A DNA stretch of 64,000 nucleotides from Roseiarcus sp963806935 (lineage in GTDB: Bacteria; Pseudomonadota; Alphaproteobacteria; Rhizobiales; Beijerinckiaceae). Below the pieces are notes generated by a model, which saw only the letters and a list, made by a program, of their open reading frames with translations, was not told the DNA's origin and searched no databases. Both the position numbers and the translations under genes were made by a program. Location of the stretch: the NCBI GenBank assembly GCA_963806935.1, contig CAWEAT010000040.1, positions 1 through 64,000 of the forward strand. The letters run 5' to 3'. Positions 17,238 through 27,951 of the stretch are shown one piece after another. How positions within the stretch are numbered: the first letter of the stretch is position 1; each line of letters starts with the position of its first letter.

Positions 17238-18920
17238 CTATTGCTGCGGGCCGCGCAGATCGCCGGGCTTCGCGGCGGCGGGCGCGGCGGTCCTGAACCC
17301 CCCGAACGACAGGCTGCCAAACAGTCGAGCGAGCACGCCCTTCTGTGGCTGAGCCTGCGCCGGCGGAGCAACGACCGTCTCGGGCGCCGTCGCGGCAGCC
17401 GGGCTGGCGTTGGGAATCGGCATGGGCGGCAGCGGCGCGGTCAGTTCCGCCGCCTCCTTGAGCAGCGCGCTATCGTCATAGGTCTGCGCAGGAAGCGCTT
17501 CAGCCAGCGCCAACGCGCCCGTCGGCCTCGTATCGACGCCGGAAGTTATCACCTTGGGCAGGCCGTGTAAGGCAACCGGCCCGCCGGCCACCGGTCCCCG
17601 GTTCGGCGCCGGCGGGGGAAGAACGGCGCCGCCGGCTTGATCGCCGGTCGAGGCCAGGATCAGCTCGGCCGGACGAACCGGCGGCATCGGCGCGCCGGTA
17701 ACGGCGGCGAGGAGGTCGAGGTCGGCTGGCCGTCGCGGCGGCATTGGGCCGAACGACTTCGCCCCGAGGGCGCCATGCGCCGGGATCGGCGAAGCGTCGC
17801 TGACGACGTCGGGCTGCTCGAGCGCCGCGACAACATCCGGTTTGGCCGGAGGCGCGGGCGGGGCCGCGCTGGCGTAGGACGGACCGGTCGGCAGGTTGCG
17901 CTTGGCCGCCGCGACGGCGTCGGGCCCCGCGATGAGACCTTGCGATTTCGCGGCGGGCGGCGTTTCGGGCGGGCCGGCATAGGCGGGGCCCGTCGGCAGG
18001 CTGCGCTTGGCCTTCGCCACCGCTTCGGGCCCGGCGTCGGCGACCTCGACCTGCGGCTGGCTGGATCCGCCGCCGCGTCCGCTGCGGGCGTTGCCGGTCG
18101 TCGTCGTCGTCGCTTCCTGTCCGCCTGCCTCTTCCGCATCGTCCGCGCCGCCGCCGCGCCCGAACAGCCAGGCGAAGATCCCCCCGCCGCCGCCCGCGAC
18201 CTGCACCTGGCCGCCGCGGGCCTCGATCTCGGCCCGCGCCTGCTCGTAGCCGGGCATCGGCTGGCCGTCAGCGGGGATGAACACCGTCTTTCCGTCAGGG
18301 AATAGCCGCGTCAGCGCGTCCCGGCTCATCCGCGGCCAGTAGCGCACCGAGCCACTGTCGATATGAACCCAGGTGACGCCCGTAGGGTAAAAGCCGACGC
18401 CGCCCGCCTCCATGCGCATCGCGATGTCGCGGATGCGCGCGGGGCCGACGTCCATGAAATGGGCGTCGATCGCCTTGCCTTCCATATGCTGTGAATGCTC
18501 GGCCACCTGTCGCGAGCGCCGACGCAGCATCGCGTTGGTCTGCGGCGAGCGGTAGCCGGAGAGAACGTCGATCGGCTGGGTGGAGCCCGATTCGCGATAG
18601 ACCTCCCAGATGATGTCGAACAGGTGCGGGTCCATCTTGGTCGGCTCGTTGAGCCGCCAGTCGCGGCAGAACCAGTTCAGCTTGTCGAGCACGGCGGGGT
18701 CGTAGACGCCGTTGACCATGAACGTGAACGAGCCGGATTCGTTGGTGTGCTGGTCCGACAGGATGATGGTGCGCGTGTCGCCATTGGCGACCGCCAATTC
18801 GGTCGAGTTCGGGACGAGCCAGGCCGCAACGAATGCGGTCGCCACCGCCAGTTGCGCCGCCGTCCCACCGCGGCTCGTGGTCACCTTGAAACCCGCCAAC
18901 AAACGATCCTTCCCCAACAC
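17238..18920 (-). CDS. DUF882 / peptidase M15-like cell-wall protein with repetitive Pro/Ala tail
   Basis: A 560-residue envelope protein. An N-terminal hydrophobic segment (LAVATAFVAAWLVP) is followed at residues ~50-230 by the DUF882/YcbK domain of zinc D-Ala-D-Ala peptidase type, with SQHMEGKAIDAHF and HIDSGSVRYW carrying metal ligands. The C-terminal ~330 residues are Pro/Ala/Gly-rich and low-complexity, and include a two-copy repeat AVAKAKRSLPTGPAYA / AVAAAKRNLPTGPSYA. Peptidoglycan binding or periplasmic spacing is inferred. It lies downstream of an L,D-transpeptidase on the same strand. Confidence 0.86.
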   Translation of the reverse strand: MLGKDRLLAGFKVTTSRGGTAAQLAVATAFVAAWLVPNSTELAVANGDTRTIILSDQHTNESGSFTFMVNGVYDPAVLDKLNWFCRDWRLNEPTKMDPHLFDIIWEVYRESGSTQPIDVLSGYRSPQTNAMLRRRSRQVAEHSQHMEGKAIDAHFMDVGPARIRDIAMRMEAGGVGFYPTGVTWVHIDSGSVRYWPRMSRDALTRLFPDGKTVFIPADGQPMPGYEQARAEIEARGGQVQVAGGGGGIFAWLFGRGGGADDAEEAGGQEATTTTTGNARSGRGGGSSQPQVEVADAGPEAVAKAKRSLPTGPAYAGPPETPPAAKSQGLIAGPDAVAAAKRNLPTGPSYASAAPPAPPAKPDVVAALEQPDVVSDASPIPAHGALGAKSFGPMPPRRPADLDLLAAVTGAPMPPVRPAELILASTGDQAGGAVLPPPAPNRGPVAGGPVALHGLPKVITSGVDTRPTGALALAEALPAQTYDDSALLKEAAELTAPLPPMPIPNASPAAATAPETVVAPPAQAQPQKGVLARLFGSLSFGGFRTAAPAAAKPGDLRGPQQ

Positions 18921-19124
18921 GGCGCGGCCGGCGGCGAAGCCGGCGAACTGTGCCTTCCGTACCGTACGCTTACGCTTGGCCGGCCTCTCTCCCGCCGGCC
19001 CCTACGCGACCTGCCGAGCGCGCGTCCCGCTGCGCGCTTGATTCGGACCCTCGCATTGTGACGAAGACGTCACAGTTAGGCAAAAAGCGATTTGAGTCGC
19101 CTATAGCCCCATCTCGTGGCCCTT

Positions 19125-20903
19125 TCAACCTTGACTCGCCTGGGCGAGTATGCCTTCCACCCTCCGAGTGATTCCGTAGATGTCGGGCGCCTGCCGCACA
19201 CCGCCGAATTCATCAGCGAATTCAGTGAAGTACTCGATGTGGATGGGCAGCGGGCGCGGCAGGAAAACCGTCCTTTCGGCGCCGCCGACCTTCGCCTCAA
19301 TTCGCTCCTCGGTCCAACCGCTCGTTGGTCCGTCGAGAACGACCTCGGCCAGACTCATGGGGTCTTCGACACGGATGCAGCCGTGGCTGAAGGCGCGCGC
19401 GTCCTCGTCGAACAGTTCGCGCGCCGGCGTGTCGTGCAGGTAGACCGCATGGTCGTTCGGAAACATGAAGGCGATCCGGCCGAGCGCGTTATCGTCGCCC
19501 GGCAGCTGACGCACGGTCAGCCGTCCCCCGACCGTCTTCACCTCGTAGCCGCGGCGGCTGAGCGCGCCGAGCTTCGAGGCGAACTCCTTTTTGATGATCG
19601 AATCGGGAACCTGCCAGGACGGGTTGATGATGACGTAGCGCATCACGTTGGAAAAGATCGGGGTCGGCGTTTCGGGCTTGCCGACGATGACCCGCGCCTC
19701 GTGGACGGCGGCATCGCCCTCCATGACCCTGACCGAGAAGTCCGGGATGTTGACCTCGATCCTGCGCTCGCCCATGTCGCGCGGCTGCCAGCGCCACATC
19801 TCCATGTTGGCGAGGATCGCCGCCCGCTCGCGGGCGAGTGCGCCGAACGCCAGCGCAGGGTCGGCGGAGGCGGTACGGATGCGTCCGCCGGCCGGCCGTT
19901 TCGCCGGGCGGACGGCCTTGGCCGGTTGTGGATCCGCGGCGGGTTCTGACGCGCTCGGCGCGGGAGCGAGGAGCCGCATCCATTCTTCCTTCAGGTCGCG
20001 GTAGCCTTTCTGCGGCGGGTTGAAATCGGCGAGCCGCCGGGCCGGATCGGACGCAGCGGCGGTCTCGGCGAGGGCTGCGCCCGGATCGGCGAGGCTCGGG
20101 GTTGCGAAAATGAGCGGCGAAACCCGTGCGGGCGGCACGCGCGATCCGGTCGCTTGCTCCGCATAGATCACGACGGCCGAGGCGATCGCCGTCTCGGCTT
20201 CGGCGAGCGCATCCGGGCCGAGGCCGGGGCCGATTGCGCGCGGAAGCGCCAAGCCCGCGAGGCTGAGGCCATCGTCGCCGGCGCGCTCCAGCTGAGCGAG
20301 CACGGCGCGTCCGGCCTGGGTCAAGCCGTCGGCGCCGACCCATACCGGCCGGTAGTCGCGCGCGGCGTAGAAAAACGCGATCGCCGCGCGGGCGGCGCGC
20401 CAGTCGCCGGCGCCGAGCGGATTGGGCTGATCGGCGGCCGCGACGAGCCGCTCCGTCGCCGCTACGAGCGCGGTCTGCATTGGGGTCAAAGGCGGAGCGG
20501 CGGGAGGCTCGGCGATCGGCGGCGCGTTCTGCGGGTCGGGCGACTCCGAAGGCGCGGACGCCGGCGCGGCGGCAAAGCCGGTTCCGGCAGCCGCCGGGCC
20601 TTTCGGCTCATCGGGTCCATCGCCCGGCGCGGTCGCAGCCAAAGCCGGCACGTCGAGCCTGGGCTCGGCGAACAGGCTAAGGCTCAGGGCGTCGTTTTGC
20701 CTAACGCGCGCGGCGTTGAACTCCGCGATCAGGGGACTGACGTCGCGATGGGCGCCGAAGCTCGGCGGCGCTTCCGGGGCCAGGAGCGGGGGAGCCGCGC
20801 CGCCGGCCCACGCAAGACTTCCCGCCGCGAGCGTGGCCGCGACCGCGCCGAACGCTCCGGCGAGCAGTGGGCGCCGCCACATTCCGCGCCTGAACGCGCC
20901 CAT
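19125..20903 (-). CDS. L,D-transpeptidase, YcbB (LdtD)-like
   Basis: A periplasmic enzyme that forms 3-3 peptidoglycan cross-links. The catalytic domain is in the C-terminal third: the active-site stretch FSHGCIRVEDP puts the nucleophilic Cys near residue 509 (of 592), with NPSWQVPDSIIKKE ahead of it, which marks the YcbB branch. A central region with LTQAGRAVLAQLE and LSPLIFATPS resembles the YcbB inter-domain segment. I start at the ATG at 20903 (MGAFRRGM then hydrophobic segment LAGAFGAVAATLAAGSLAW); a longer start at 21005 is possible. Beta-lactam insensitivity may depend on it, but that is not shown here. Confidence 0.88.
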   Translation of the reverse strand: MGAFRRGMWRRPLLAGAFGAVAATLAAGSLAWAGGAAPPLLAPEAPPSFGAHRDVSPLIAEFNAARVRQNDALSLSLFAEPRLDVPALAATAPGDGPDEPKGPAAAGTGFAAAPASAPSESPDPQNAPPIAEPPAAPPLTPMQTALVAATERLVAAADQPNPLGAGDWRAARAAIAFFYAARDYRPVWVGADGLTQAGRAVLAQLERAGDDGLSLAGLALPRAIGPGLGPDALAEAETAIASAVVIYAEQATGSRVPPARVSPLIFATPSLADPGAALAETAAASDPARRLADFNPPQKGYRDLKEEWMRLLAPAPSASEPAADPQPAKAVRPAKRPAGGRIRTASADPALAFGALARERAAILANMEMWRWQPRDMGERRIEVNIPDFSVRVMEGDAAVHEARVIVGKPETPTPIFSNVMRYVIINPSWQVPDSIIKKEFASKLGALSRRGYEVKTVGGRLTVRQLPGDDNALGRIAFMFPNDHAVYLHDTPARELFDEDARAFSHGCIRVEDPMSLAEVVLDGPTSGWTEERIEAKVGGAERTVFLPRPLPIHIEYFTEFADEFGGVRQAPDIYGITRRVEGILAQASQG

Positions 20904-21004
20904 GCTCCGCTCCGCGGCGTCGAGTGCGCGAGGTCCCGGTCGCCCGCGCTCAAGCCGCTTCGGCAAGAGGTTTCCGATCGGCGCCCACCCACGCTTCGCC
21001 TGCA

Positions 21005-22492
<1,488 letters not shown>

Positions 22493-22663
22493 CGTCGTCC
22501 CGAAGCCGGCCTTGGGGACCGCGCATTGCGCCACCCTGTGTCATCACGGTAAATGCAGTGTTAATGCCGCGTCGTTCCGGCCGGCCGTCTCCCCAAAAGC
22601 GCCGCTTTGTCGGCGCGTAGCAATCGCAGAAACCTTAGCAAGAGCTTAAAAAAGGGCATCTAG

Positions 22664-24499
22664 ATGCGCTCGCCGCTCCATTCCCTCGACGCCGCGCTGG
22701 CGGCCTCGCCCGCGTCGACGGATCTCGGGCCGTTGCCCGATTGGCGGCTCGAGGATTTGTACGAGGGCATGAATTCGCCGCGCTTCGCCGCCGATCTCGA
22801 GCGCGCCGAGCGCGAAGCCAAGGTCTTCGCCGAGACCTGGCGCGGCAGGCTATCGGAAATCGCCGGCCGGCCGGACGCGGGCGAGACGCTCGCCGCCGCG
22901 GTCAGGGCCTACGAATCGATGCAGGATCTGACCGGGCGCATCATGGCCTATGCGTCGCTGCTCTACGCCTCCGACACCAGCGATGCGGCCCGCGCGAAGT
23001 TCTATGGCGACGCGAACGAACGGGTGACCGCGCTCGCCGGCGATCTCCTGTTCTTCGAACTCGAGCTCAACCGCATCGACGATGCGCGGCTCGATGCGGC
23101 GATGCGAGCGCCGGCGCTCGGGCATTACCGTCCCTGGCTCGAGGACATCCGCAAGGAGAAGCCGCATCAGCTTCCCGATGATCTCGAGCGGCTGTTCCTG
23201 GAGAAGTCGGTCAGCGGCGGCGCTGCGTGGAACCGGCTGTTCGACGACACGACGGCGGCGCTCAAGTTCGACTTCGAGGGCGAGAGCCTCACGCTCGAAC
23301 CGCTGCTCGGCAAGCTGCAGGACCCGGACCCGGCGAAACGCGAGGCGGCCGCGAACGCGCTCGCCGCGACGCTCGGCGCGAACCTGCGCCTGTTCGCGCT
23401 CATCACCAGCACGCTGGCCAAGGACAAGGAAATCTCCGATCGGTGGAGAAAATTCGCCGACGTCGCGGATTCGCGCCACCTCGCCAATCGGGTCGAGCGC
23501 GAGGTCGTCGATGCGCTGGTCGAGGCGGTGACCGACGCCTATCCGCGTCTCTCGCATCGCTATTATGCGCTGAAAGCCCGATGGTTCGGCAAGGACCGTC
23601 TCGATCATTGGGACCGCAACGCGCCCTTGCCCAACGCCCCGCGGCGCGTCTACCGGTGGGAGACCGCGCGCGACACCGTGCTTCAGGCCTATCGCGCATT
23701 TTCGCCGCGGATGGCGGACATCGCCCGCCGCTTCTTCGACGAACGCTGGATCGACGCGCCGACGCGGCCGGGCAAGGCGCCCGGCGCGTTCTCCCATCCG
23801 ACCACGCCGTCGGCGCACCCCTATATTCTGCTCAATTATCTCGGCAAGACGCGCGACGTGACGACGCTCGCCCATGAGCTCGGCCACGGCGTCCACCAGG
23901 TTCTGGCCAACGTCAACGGCGCGCTCATGGCGCCGACGCCGCTGACGCTCGCCGAGACGGCCTCGGTGTTCGGCGAGATGCTGACCTTCCGCTCGATGCT
24001 CGCCGAGACCACCGACGCGGTTGAGCGCAAGTCGATGCTCGCGGCCAAGGTCGAGGACATGCTCAACACCGTGGTCCGGCAGATCGCGTTCTATAAGTTC
24101 GAGCGGCTCGTCCACCTCGAGCGCCGCAATGGCGAACTGACCGCGGAGCGGATCAGCGAGCTCTGGATGAGCGTCCAGGCCGAGAGCCTCGGTCCGGCGA
24201 TCGAGCTCAGACAAGGCTACGAGACCTACTGGGCCTATATCGGCCATTTCATTCATTCGCCGTTCTACGTCTACGCCTATGCGTTCGGCGATTGCCTCGT
24301 GAATTCGCTCTACGGCCTTTACGAGCGTTCGCCGGAGGGCTTCGCCGAGCGCTATCTCGCAATGCTCGCGGCTGGCGGCTCGAAGTCATACGGCGAATTG
24401 CTCGCGCCGTTCGGTCTTGACGCGAAGGATCCCGGCTTCTGGAAGATCGGCCTCTCGGTGATCGAGCGGCTGATCGGCGAACTGGAGGCGATGGGTTAG
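22664..24499 (+). CDS. pepF: oligoendopeptidase F, M3 family
   Basis: A 611-residue zinc metallopeptidase cleaving short peptides in the cytoplasm. The active site is TLAHELGHGVHQ: zinc ligands His404 and His408, catalytic Glu405, with the third ligand in LAETASVFGE about 30 residues later. The N-terminal helical half and the C-terminal SPFYVYAYAFGDCLVNSLYG segment agree with the PepF/M3B branch, and length is typical. Good match from start to end. Its stop is 8 bases before the repeat at 24507. No operon partners. Confidence 0.95.
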   Translation: MRSPLHSLDAALAASPASTDLGPLPDWRLEDLYEGMNSPRFAADLERAEREAKVFAETWRGRLSEIAGRPDAGETLAAAVRAYESMQDLTGRIMAYASLLYASDTSDAARAKFYGDANERVTALAGDLLFFELELNRIDDARLDAAMRAPALGHYRPWLEDIRKEKPHQLPDDLERLFLEKSVSGGAAWNRLFDDTTAALKFDFEGESLTLEPLLGKLQDPDPAKREAAANALAATLGANLRLFALITSTLAKDKEISDRWRKFADVADSRHLANRVEREVVDALVEAVTDAYPRLSHRYYALKARWFGKDRLDHWDRNAPLPNAPRRVYRWETARDTVLQAYRAFSPRMADIARRFFDERWIDAPTRPGKAPGAFSHPTTPSAHPYILLNYLGKTRDVTTLAHELGHGVHQVLANVNGALMAPTPLTLAETASVFGEMLTFRSMLAETTDAVERKSMLAAKVEDMLNTVVRQIAFYKFERLVHLERRNGELTAERISELWMSVQAESLGPAIELRQGYETYWAYIGHFIHSPFYVYAYAFGDCLVNSLYGLYERSPEGFAERYLAMLAAGGSKSYGELLAPFGLDAKDPGFWKIGLSVIERLIGELEAMG

Positions 24500-24506
24500 C
24501 CGTCCG

Positions 24507-24657
24507 TTAGAGCAGATTGCATTTGGGTCGAACCGTGGCCGTCATTGCGAGCGAAGCGAAGCAATCCACGGATCGTAGAGCGTCCTTCGTTCGCTGGATT
24601 GCTTCGTCGCTTCGCTCCTCGCAATGACGATTTCACCCGAAGGCGACGCGCTCTAGA
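24507..24657. repeat. dispersed palindromic repeat family A, copy 2
   Basis: A nested imperfect palindrome of 150 bases: outer arms TAGAGCAGATTGCATTTGGG and the inverse of TTCACCCGAAGGCGACGCGC, and an inner pair GTCATTGCGAGCGAAGC / GCTTCGCTCCTCGCAATGAC separated by AGCGTCCTTCG. It matches copy 1 at 12887-13048. It follows the pepF stop directly and supplies the last codons and stop (24633-24635) of the ABM-like gene. Confidence 0.88.
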
Positions 24658-24965
24658 GGCGCGACACGAGCTTCGTAGTGCGACGCGCGTTCGTCGAAGC
24701 GGGCCAGCACCGCGCGCGCAGGCGGCGGCACGACGGAAACCTCCCAGTCCGGGCCGGCGAAGGCCTTCACCGCCTCCCACGACTCGAAGCGCATCAGCGT
24801 CATGAACTCGACTTCGCCATCGATCGGCCGACGGAAAAGCTCGACGCCGTGCAGTCCAGCGATACGCCGCCCAAGGATGCCCGGGAAGATGGTCTGGGCG
24901 ATGAGCTCTTCGTAGCGGTCAGCGTTGTCCGGCGCGGTCCAGCCGCGCCACAATCGCAAGATCAT
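24633..24965 (-). CDS. ABM-like (antibiotic biosynthesis monooxygenase fold) protein
   Basis: A 110-residue protein of dimeric alpha-beta-barrel type: MILRLWRGWTAPDNADRYEE then HGVELFRRPIDGEVEFMTLMRFESWEAVKAFA are characteristic of ABM/heme-degrading-like small enzymes. The true reaction is unknown; such proteins include monooxygenases and sensors without cofactor. The ATG at 24965 has an AGAGGAGA site upstream. The last residues (ERVAFG) come from the family-A repeat, so the natural end may originally have differed. Antisense to nothing else; stands alone. Confidence 0.7.
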   Translation of the reverse strand: MILRLWRGWTAPDNADRYEELIAQTIFPGILGRRIAGLHGVELFRRPIDGEVEFMTLMRFESWEAVKAFAGPDWEVSVVPPPARAVLARFDERASHYEARVAPLERVAFG

Positions 24966-25146
24966 GGCGTTCTCCTCTGGCGCCGGGGATCGAGAGTTAG
25001 GCGGCGCGCGGGTCGTGCTCCGGTAGCGGACGGCCAATCGAGGCGCTTGGGGAAAATTGCGAATTTGCCGTTCTTTCGCCCGCAAGGCTGCAATCGGCCC
25101 GCGCGCGGATTATATCGTTGGCCATGTGTAGGGAGAATTCGCGCTC

Positions 25147-26550
25147 TTGGACCACGATAACGAAGCCAATCGTCTGAGCGCGCGGGCGACGCGGTATGCC
25201 CGTCTCGGGGTCAACGCCGGCGCGTTCGCGGCGCGGGTCGGCGTCAACCGGCTGCGCGGCGGCGGGCGCGCAACCGACGCCAAGGCGCTCGCATCGGCGC
25301 TGGGCTCGATGAAGGGCCCGTTGATGAAAGTCGCGCAGATGCTGTCGACGATCCCCGACGCCCTGCCGGCCGACTTCGCCGCCGAGCTTATGCGGCTCCA
25401 GTCGCAGGCGCCGCCGATGGGGGCAGCTTTCGTGCGCCGCCGGATGCAGGCCGAGCTCGGGCCGGACTGGCGCGGGCGTTTCGCCGAATTCGACTTCAAG
25501 CCCGCGGCCGCCGCGTCGCTCGGGCAAGTGCATCGAGCCGTGAGCCTCGGCGGCGAAGGGCTCGCCTGCAAGCTGCAATATCCCGACATGGCCTCGGCGG
25601 TGGAGACCGACCTCTCGAACCTCGACCTCCTGTTCTCGCTTCATCGCCGCGCCGGCGCAGCAATCGACACGCGCGAGATCGCGGGCGAGATCAGGGAGCG
25701 GGTGCGCGAGGAGCTCGACTACCAGCGCGAGGCCAGGATCGCCCGGCTCTATCGAGTCATGCTCGCGGACCGGCCGTTCGTGCGCGTGCCCCGCGTCGAG
25801 GAAAGCTTGTCGACGCGGCGACTGCTCACGCTGCAATGGCTCGACGGCGAGCCGCTTGTCGCCTTCGAGGCGGCGCCCCAGGAAGCGCGCGACGCAATCG
25901 CCGTCGCGCTGTTCGACGCGTGGTGGCGCCCGTTCCTCCGCTATGGCGTCATCCACGGCGATCCGCATCTCGGCAATTACACGGTCGCAGCGTCGGGCGA
26001 GGGGGCGAAGCGCGCCGTCGAGGGCGTCAACCTGTTCGACTATGGCTGCGTGCGCATCTTTCCGCCGCGGTTCGTGGTCGGCGTGGTCGAGCTCTATCGG
26101 GCGCTGAAGGCGAACGACAAGGCGCGAATCGCCGACGCCTATGCGATGTGGGGCTTCAGCAAGCTCACGCCCGGGATCACTGACGCGATGACGGTCTGGG
26201 CGCGCTTCATGTGCGGCCCCATTCTCGACGATCGCGTGCGCACCGCCGCCGATGGCGTCAAGCCCGCGGAATATGGGCGGCGTGAGATCGGCGAGGTGAT
26301 GCGGGCCTTGCGGGCGGAAGGCGGGGGCCTGGCGCCGCCGCGCGAATTCGTGTTTCTCGAGCGCGCGACGATCGGCCTCGGCGGCGCGTTCCTGCGCCTT
26401 GGGGCCAGGCTCAACTTTCATCGTATGTATGAGGACGCGATCGACGGCTTCGACGAGGCGACGGTCGCGCGCCGGCAGGCCGGGGCGCTCGAGGCGGTCG
26501 GGCTTATGGAAGCGAGCGCTCCCCTCTCCGGTCGGAAGAGGGTAGGGTGA
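25147..26550 (+). CDS. ABC1/UbiB (AarF) atypical kinase-like protein
   Basis: A 467-residue protein of the ABC1/UbiB family, membrane-associated kinase-like proteins tied to ubiquinone synthesis and lipid handling. The N-terminal KxGQ region appears as KGPLMKVAQMLSTIPDALP (an Ala-Gln variant where Gly-Gln is usual), then ASLGQVHRA (nucleotide-binding loop), EELDYQREA and the catalytic HGDPHLGNY. The frame begins with TTG at 25147; a GGGAGA site sits ~14 bases upstream, so the exact start is uncertain. The last ~10 residues (APLSGRKRVG) and the stop are provided by a dispersed repeat at 26519. Confidence 0.86.
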   Translation: MDHDNEANRLSARATRYARLGVNAGAFAARVGVNRLRGGGRATDAKALASALGSMKGPLMKVAQMLSTIPDALPADFAAELMRLQSQAPPMGAAFVRRRMQAELGPDWRGRFAEFDFKPAAAASLGQVHRAVSLGGEGLACKLQYPDMASAVETDLSNLDLLFSLHRRAGAAIDTREIAGEIRERVREELDYQREARIARLYRVMLADRPFVRVPRVEESLSTRRLLTLQWLDGEPLVAFEAAPQEARDAIAVALFDAWWRPFLRYGVIHGDPHLGNYTVAASGEGAKRAVEGVNLFDYGCVRIFPPRFVVGVVELYRALKANDKARIADAYAMWGFSKLTPGITDAMTVWARFMCGPILDDRVRTAADGVKPAEYGRREIGEVMRALRAEGGGLAPPREFVFLERATIGLGGAFLRLGARLNFHRMYEDAIDGFDEATVARRQAGALEAVGLMEASAPLSGRKRVG

Positions 26551-26556
26551 GGGGAT
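26519..26556. repeat. dispersed repeat family C (CCCTCTCC...AGAGGGTAGGGTGAGGG type)
   Basis: A short palindromic repeat of a type very common in Hyphomicrobiales genomes: CCCCTCTCC, a short spacer and AGAGGGTAGGGTGAGGGG. It overlaps the 3' end of the UbiB-like gene and gives its stop codon (26548-26550). A related GGAAATAGAGGGAGAGGG piece stands at 26681-26699 before pobA. Confidence 0.6.
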
Positions 26557-26704
26557 CGATCGGATAGGAAACATCGGCTGAGCGCCCCGAAATTGCGATC
26601 ACGGGTCGATCGCGCGCCGCAAACCACCGCCTCGTTCGGAGAAGCGCCAAGGGCGCGTCTCGAAGGACGGGGAAGAGACAGGAAATAGAGGGAGAGGGAC
26701 AAGT

Positions 26705-27883
26705 ATGCGCCGCACTCAGGTCGCGATCATCGGCGGCGGGCCGGCCGGCATCCTGCTGTCCCATCTCCTGCATCTCGACGGCATCGACAGCGTCGTCCTC
26801 GAACGGCAGACGAAATCGCGGGTGCTGAAACGCATTCGCGCCGGCGTGCTCGAGTACGGCACGGTCAAGGTTTTGCGCGACTCGGGCGCGGGCGAACGGA
26901 TGGATCGCGAAGGCCATGAGCATGACGGCAGCTGGATCGCCTGGCAGGATCGCGCGCCGTTCCTCATCGACACCAAGACCCACGCCGGCCGCCCGATGTG
27001 GTCGCACGGGCAGACGGCGATCACCGAGGAATTGTACCGGATCCGGGAGCGCGACGGGGCGCGCATCGTCGAGGAGGCGGAAAACATCCGCCTCCACGAC
27101 CTGACCCAAGCCGCGCCGAGCGTGAGTTTCGACAAGGACGGGGCGACGGAGAGGCTCGAATGCGACTTCATCGCCGGCTGCGACGGGTTCCACGGCGTGT
27201 CGCGGCAGAGCATTCCAAAGTCCGTGCTCAAGACCTTCGAGCGCGCCTATCCGTTCGGCTGGCTCGGAATCATGTCGGAAACGCCGCCGGTCGGGGATGT
27301 GATCTACGCCCGGCATGAACGGGGCTTCGCGCTCGCGTCGCTCCGCAATCCGATGCTGAGCCGCTATTACATCCAGTGCAGCCTCGACGCCGATATCGCC
27401 GACTGGCCCGACGACCGGTTCTGGGAGGAGCTCAAGCGGCGGTTTCCCGACGACATCGCCCGCAAGATCGAGACCGGCCCGTCGATCGAGAAATCAATCG
27501 CGCCATTGCGCAGTTTCGTCGCCGAGCCGATGCGTTACGGCCGGCTTTTTCTGGCCGGCGACGCCGCCCATATCGTCCCCCCGACCGGGGCGAAGGGCTT
27601 GAACCTCGCGGTCTCCGATGTCTTCTATCTTCAGCGGGCGCTCGCCGCGCATTTCGCCAAGGGCGATGACCGCTATCTCGACAGCTATTCCGACATGGCG
27701 CTGAGGCGGGTCTGGGCAGCCGAGCGCTTTTCCTGGTGGCTGACCAAGCTCATGCACGTCTTTCCCGACGACGATGGGTTCGAGACCAGGATCAAGCTCA
27801 GCGAATTCGACCATCTTCACCGCTCGAAACTGGCTGCAGCAGTCGTGGCGGAGCAGTACGCGGGGCTGCCGTTTGAGGACTGA
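26705..27883 (+). CDS. pobA: 4-hydroxybenzoate 3-monooxygenase
   Basis: A 392-residue FAD flavoprotein that hydroxylates 4-hydroxybenzoate to protocatechuate, using NADPH and O2. The FAD dinucleotide loop is IIGGGPAGILLSHLL at the N-terminus; the DG motif is CDGFHGVSRQSIP near residue 160; a second FAD contact is FLAGDAAHIVPPTGAKGLNL near 285. Length matches PobA. Downstream protocatechuate genes are not in the window and no PobR-type regulator is adjacent, so control is unknown. GGGAGAGGGACAAGT stands in front of the start codon. Confidence 0.96.
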   Translation: MRRTQVAIIGGGPAGILLSHLLHLDGIDSVVLERQTKSRVLKRIRAGVLEYGTVKVLRDSGAGERMDREGHEHDGSWIAWQDRAPFLIDTKTHAGRPMWSHGQTAITEELYRIRERDGARIVEEAENIRLHDLTQAAPSVSFDKDGATERLECDFIAGCDGFHGVSRQSIPKSVLKTFERAYPFGWLGIMSETPPVGDVIYARHERGFALASLRNPMLSRYYIQCSLDADIADWPDDRFWEELKRRFPDDIARKIETGPSIEKSIAPLRSFVAEPMRYGRLFLAGDAAHIVPPTGAKGLNLAVSDVFYLQRALAAHFAKGDDRYLDSYSDMALRRVWAAERFSWWLTKLMHVFPDDDGFETRIKLSEFDHLHRSKLAAAVVAEQYAGLPFED

Positions 27884-27951
27884 GGAGCGAGGGGCGACAT
27901 TGCGATTGAGAGTCGTAGCTCCCCCTCGGCATTGATAACGCTTCCACCGCC

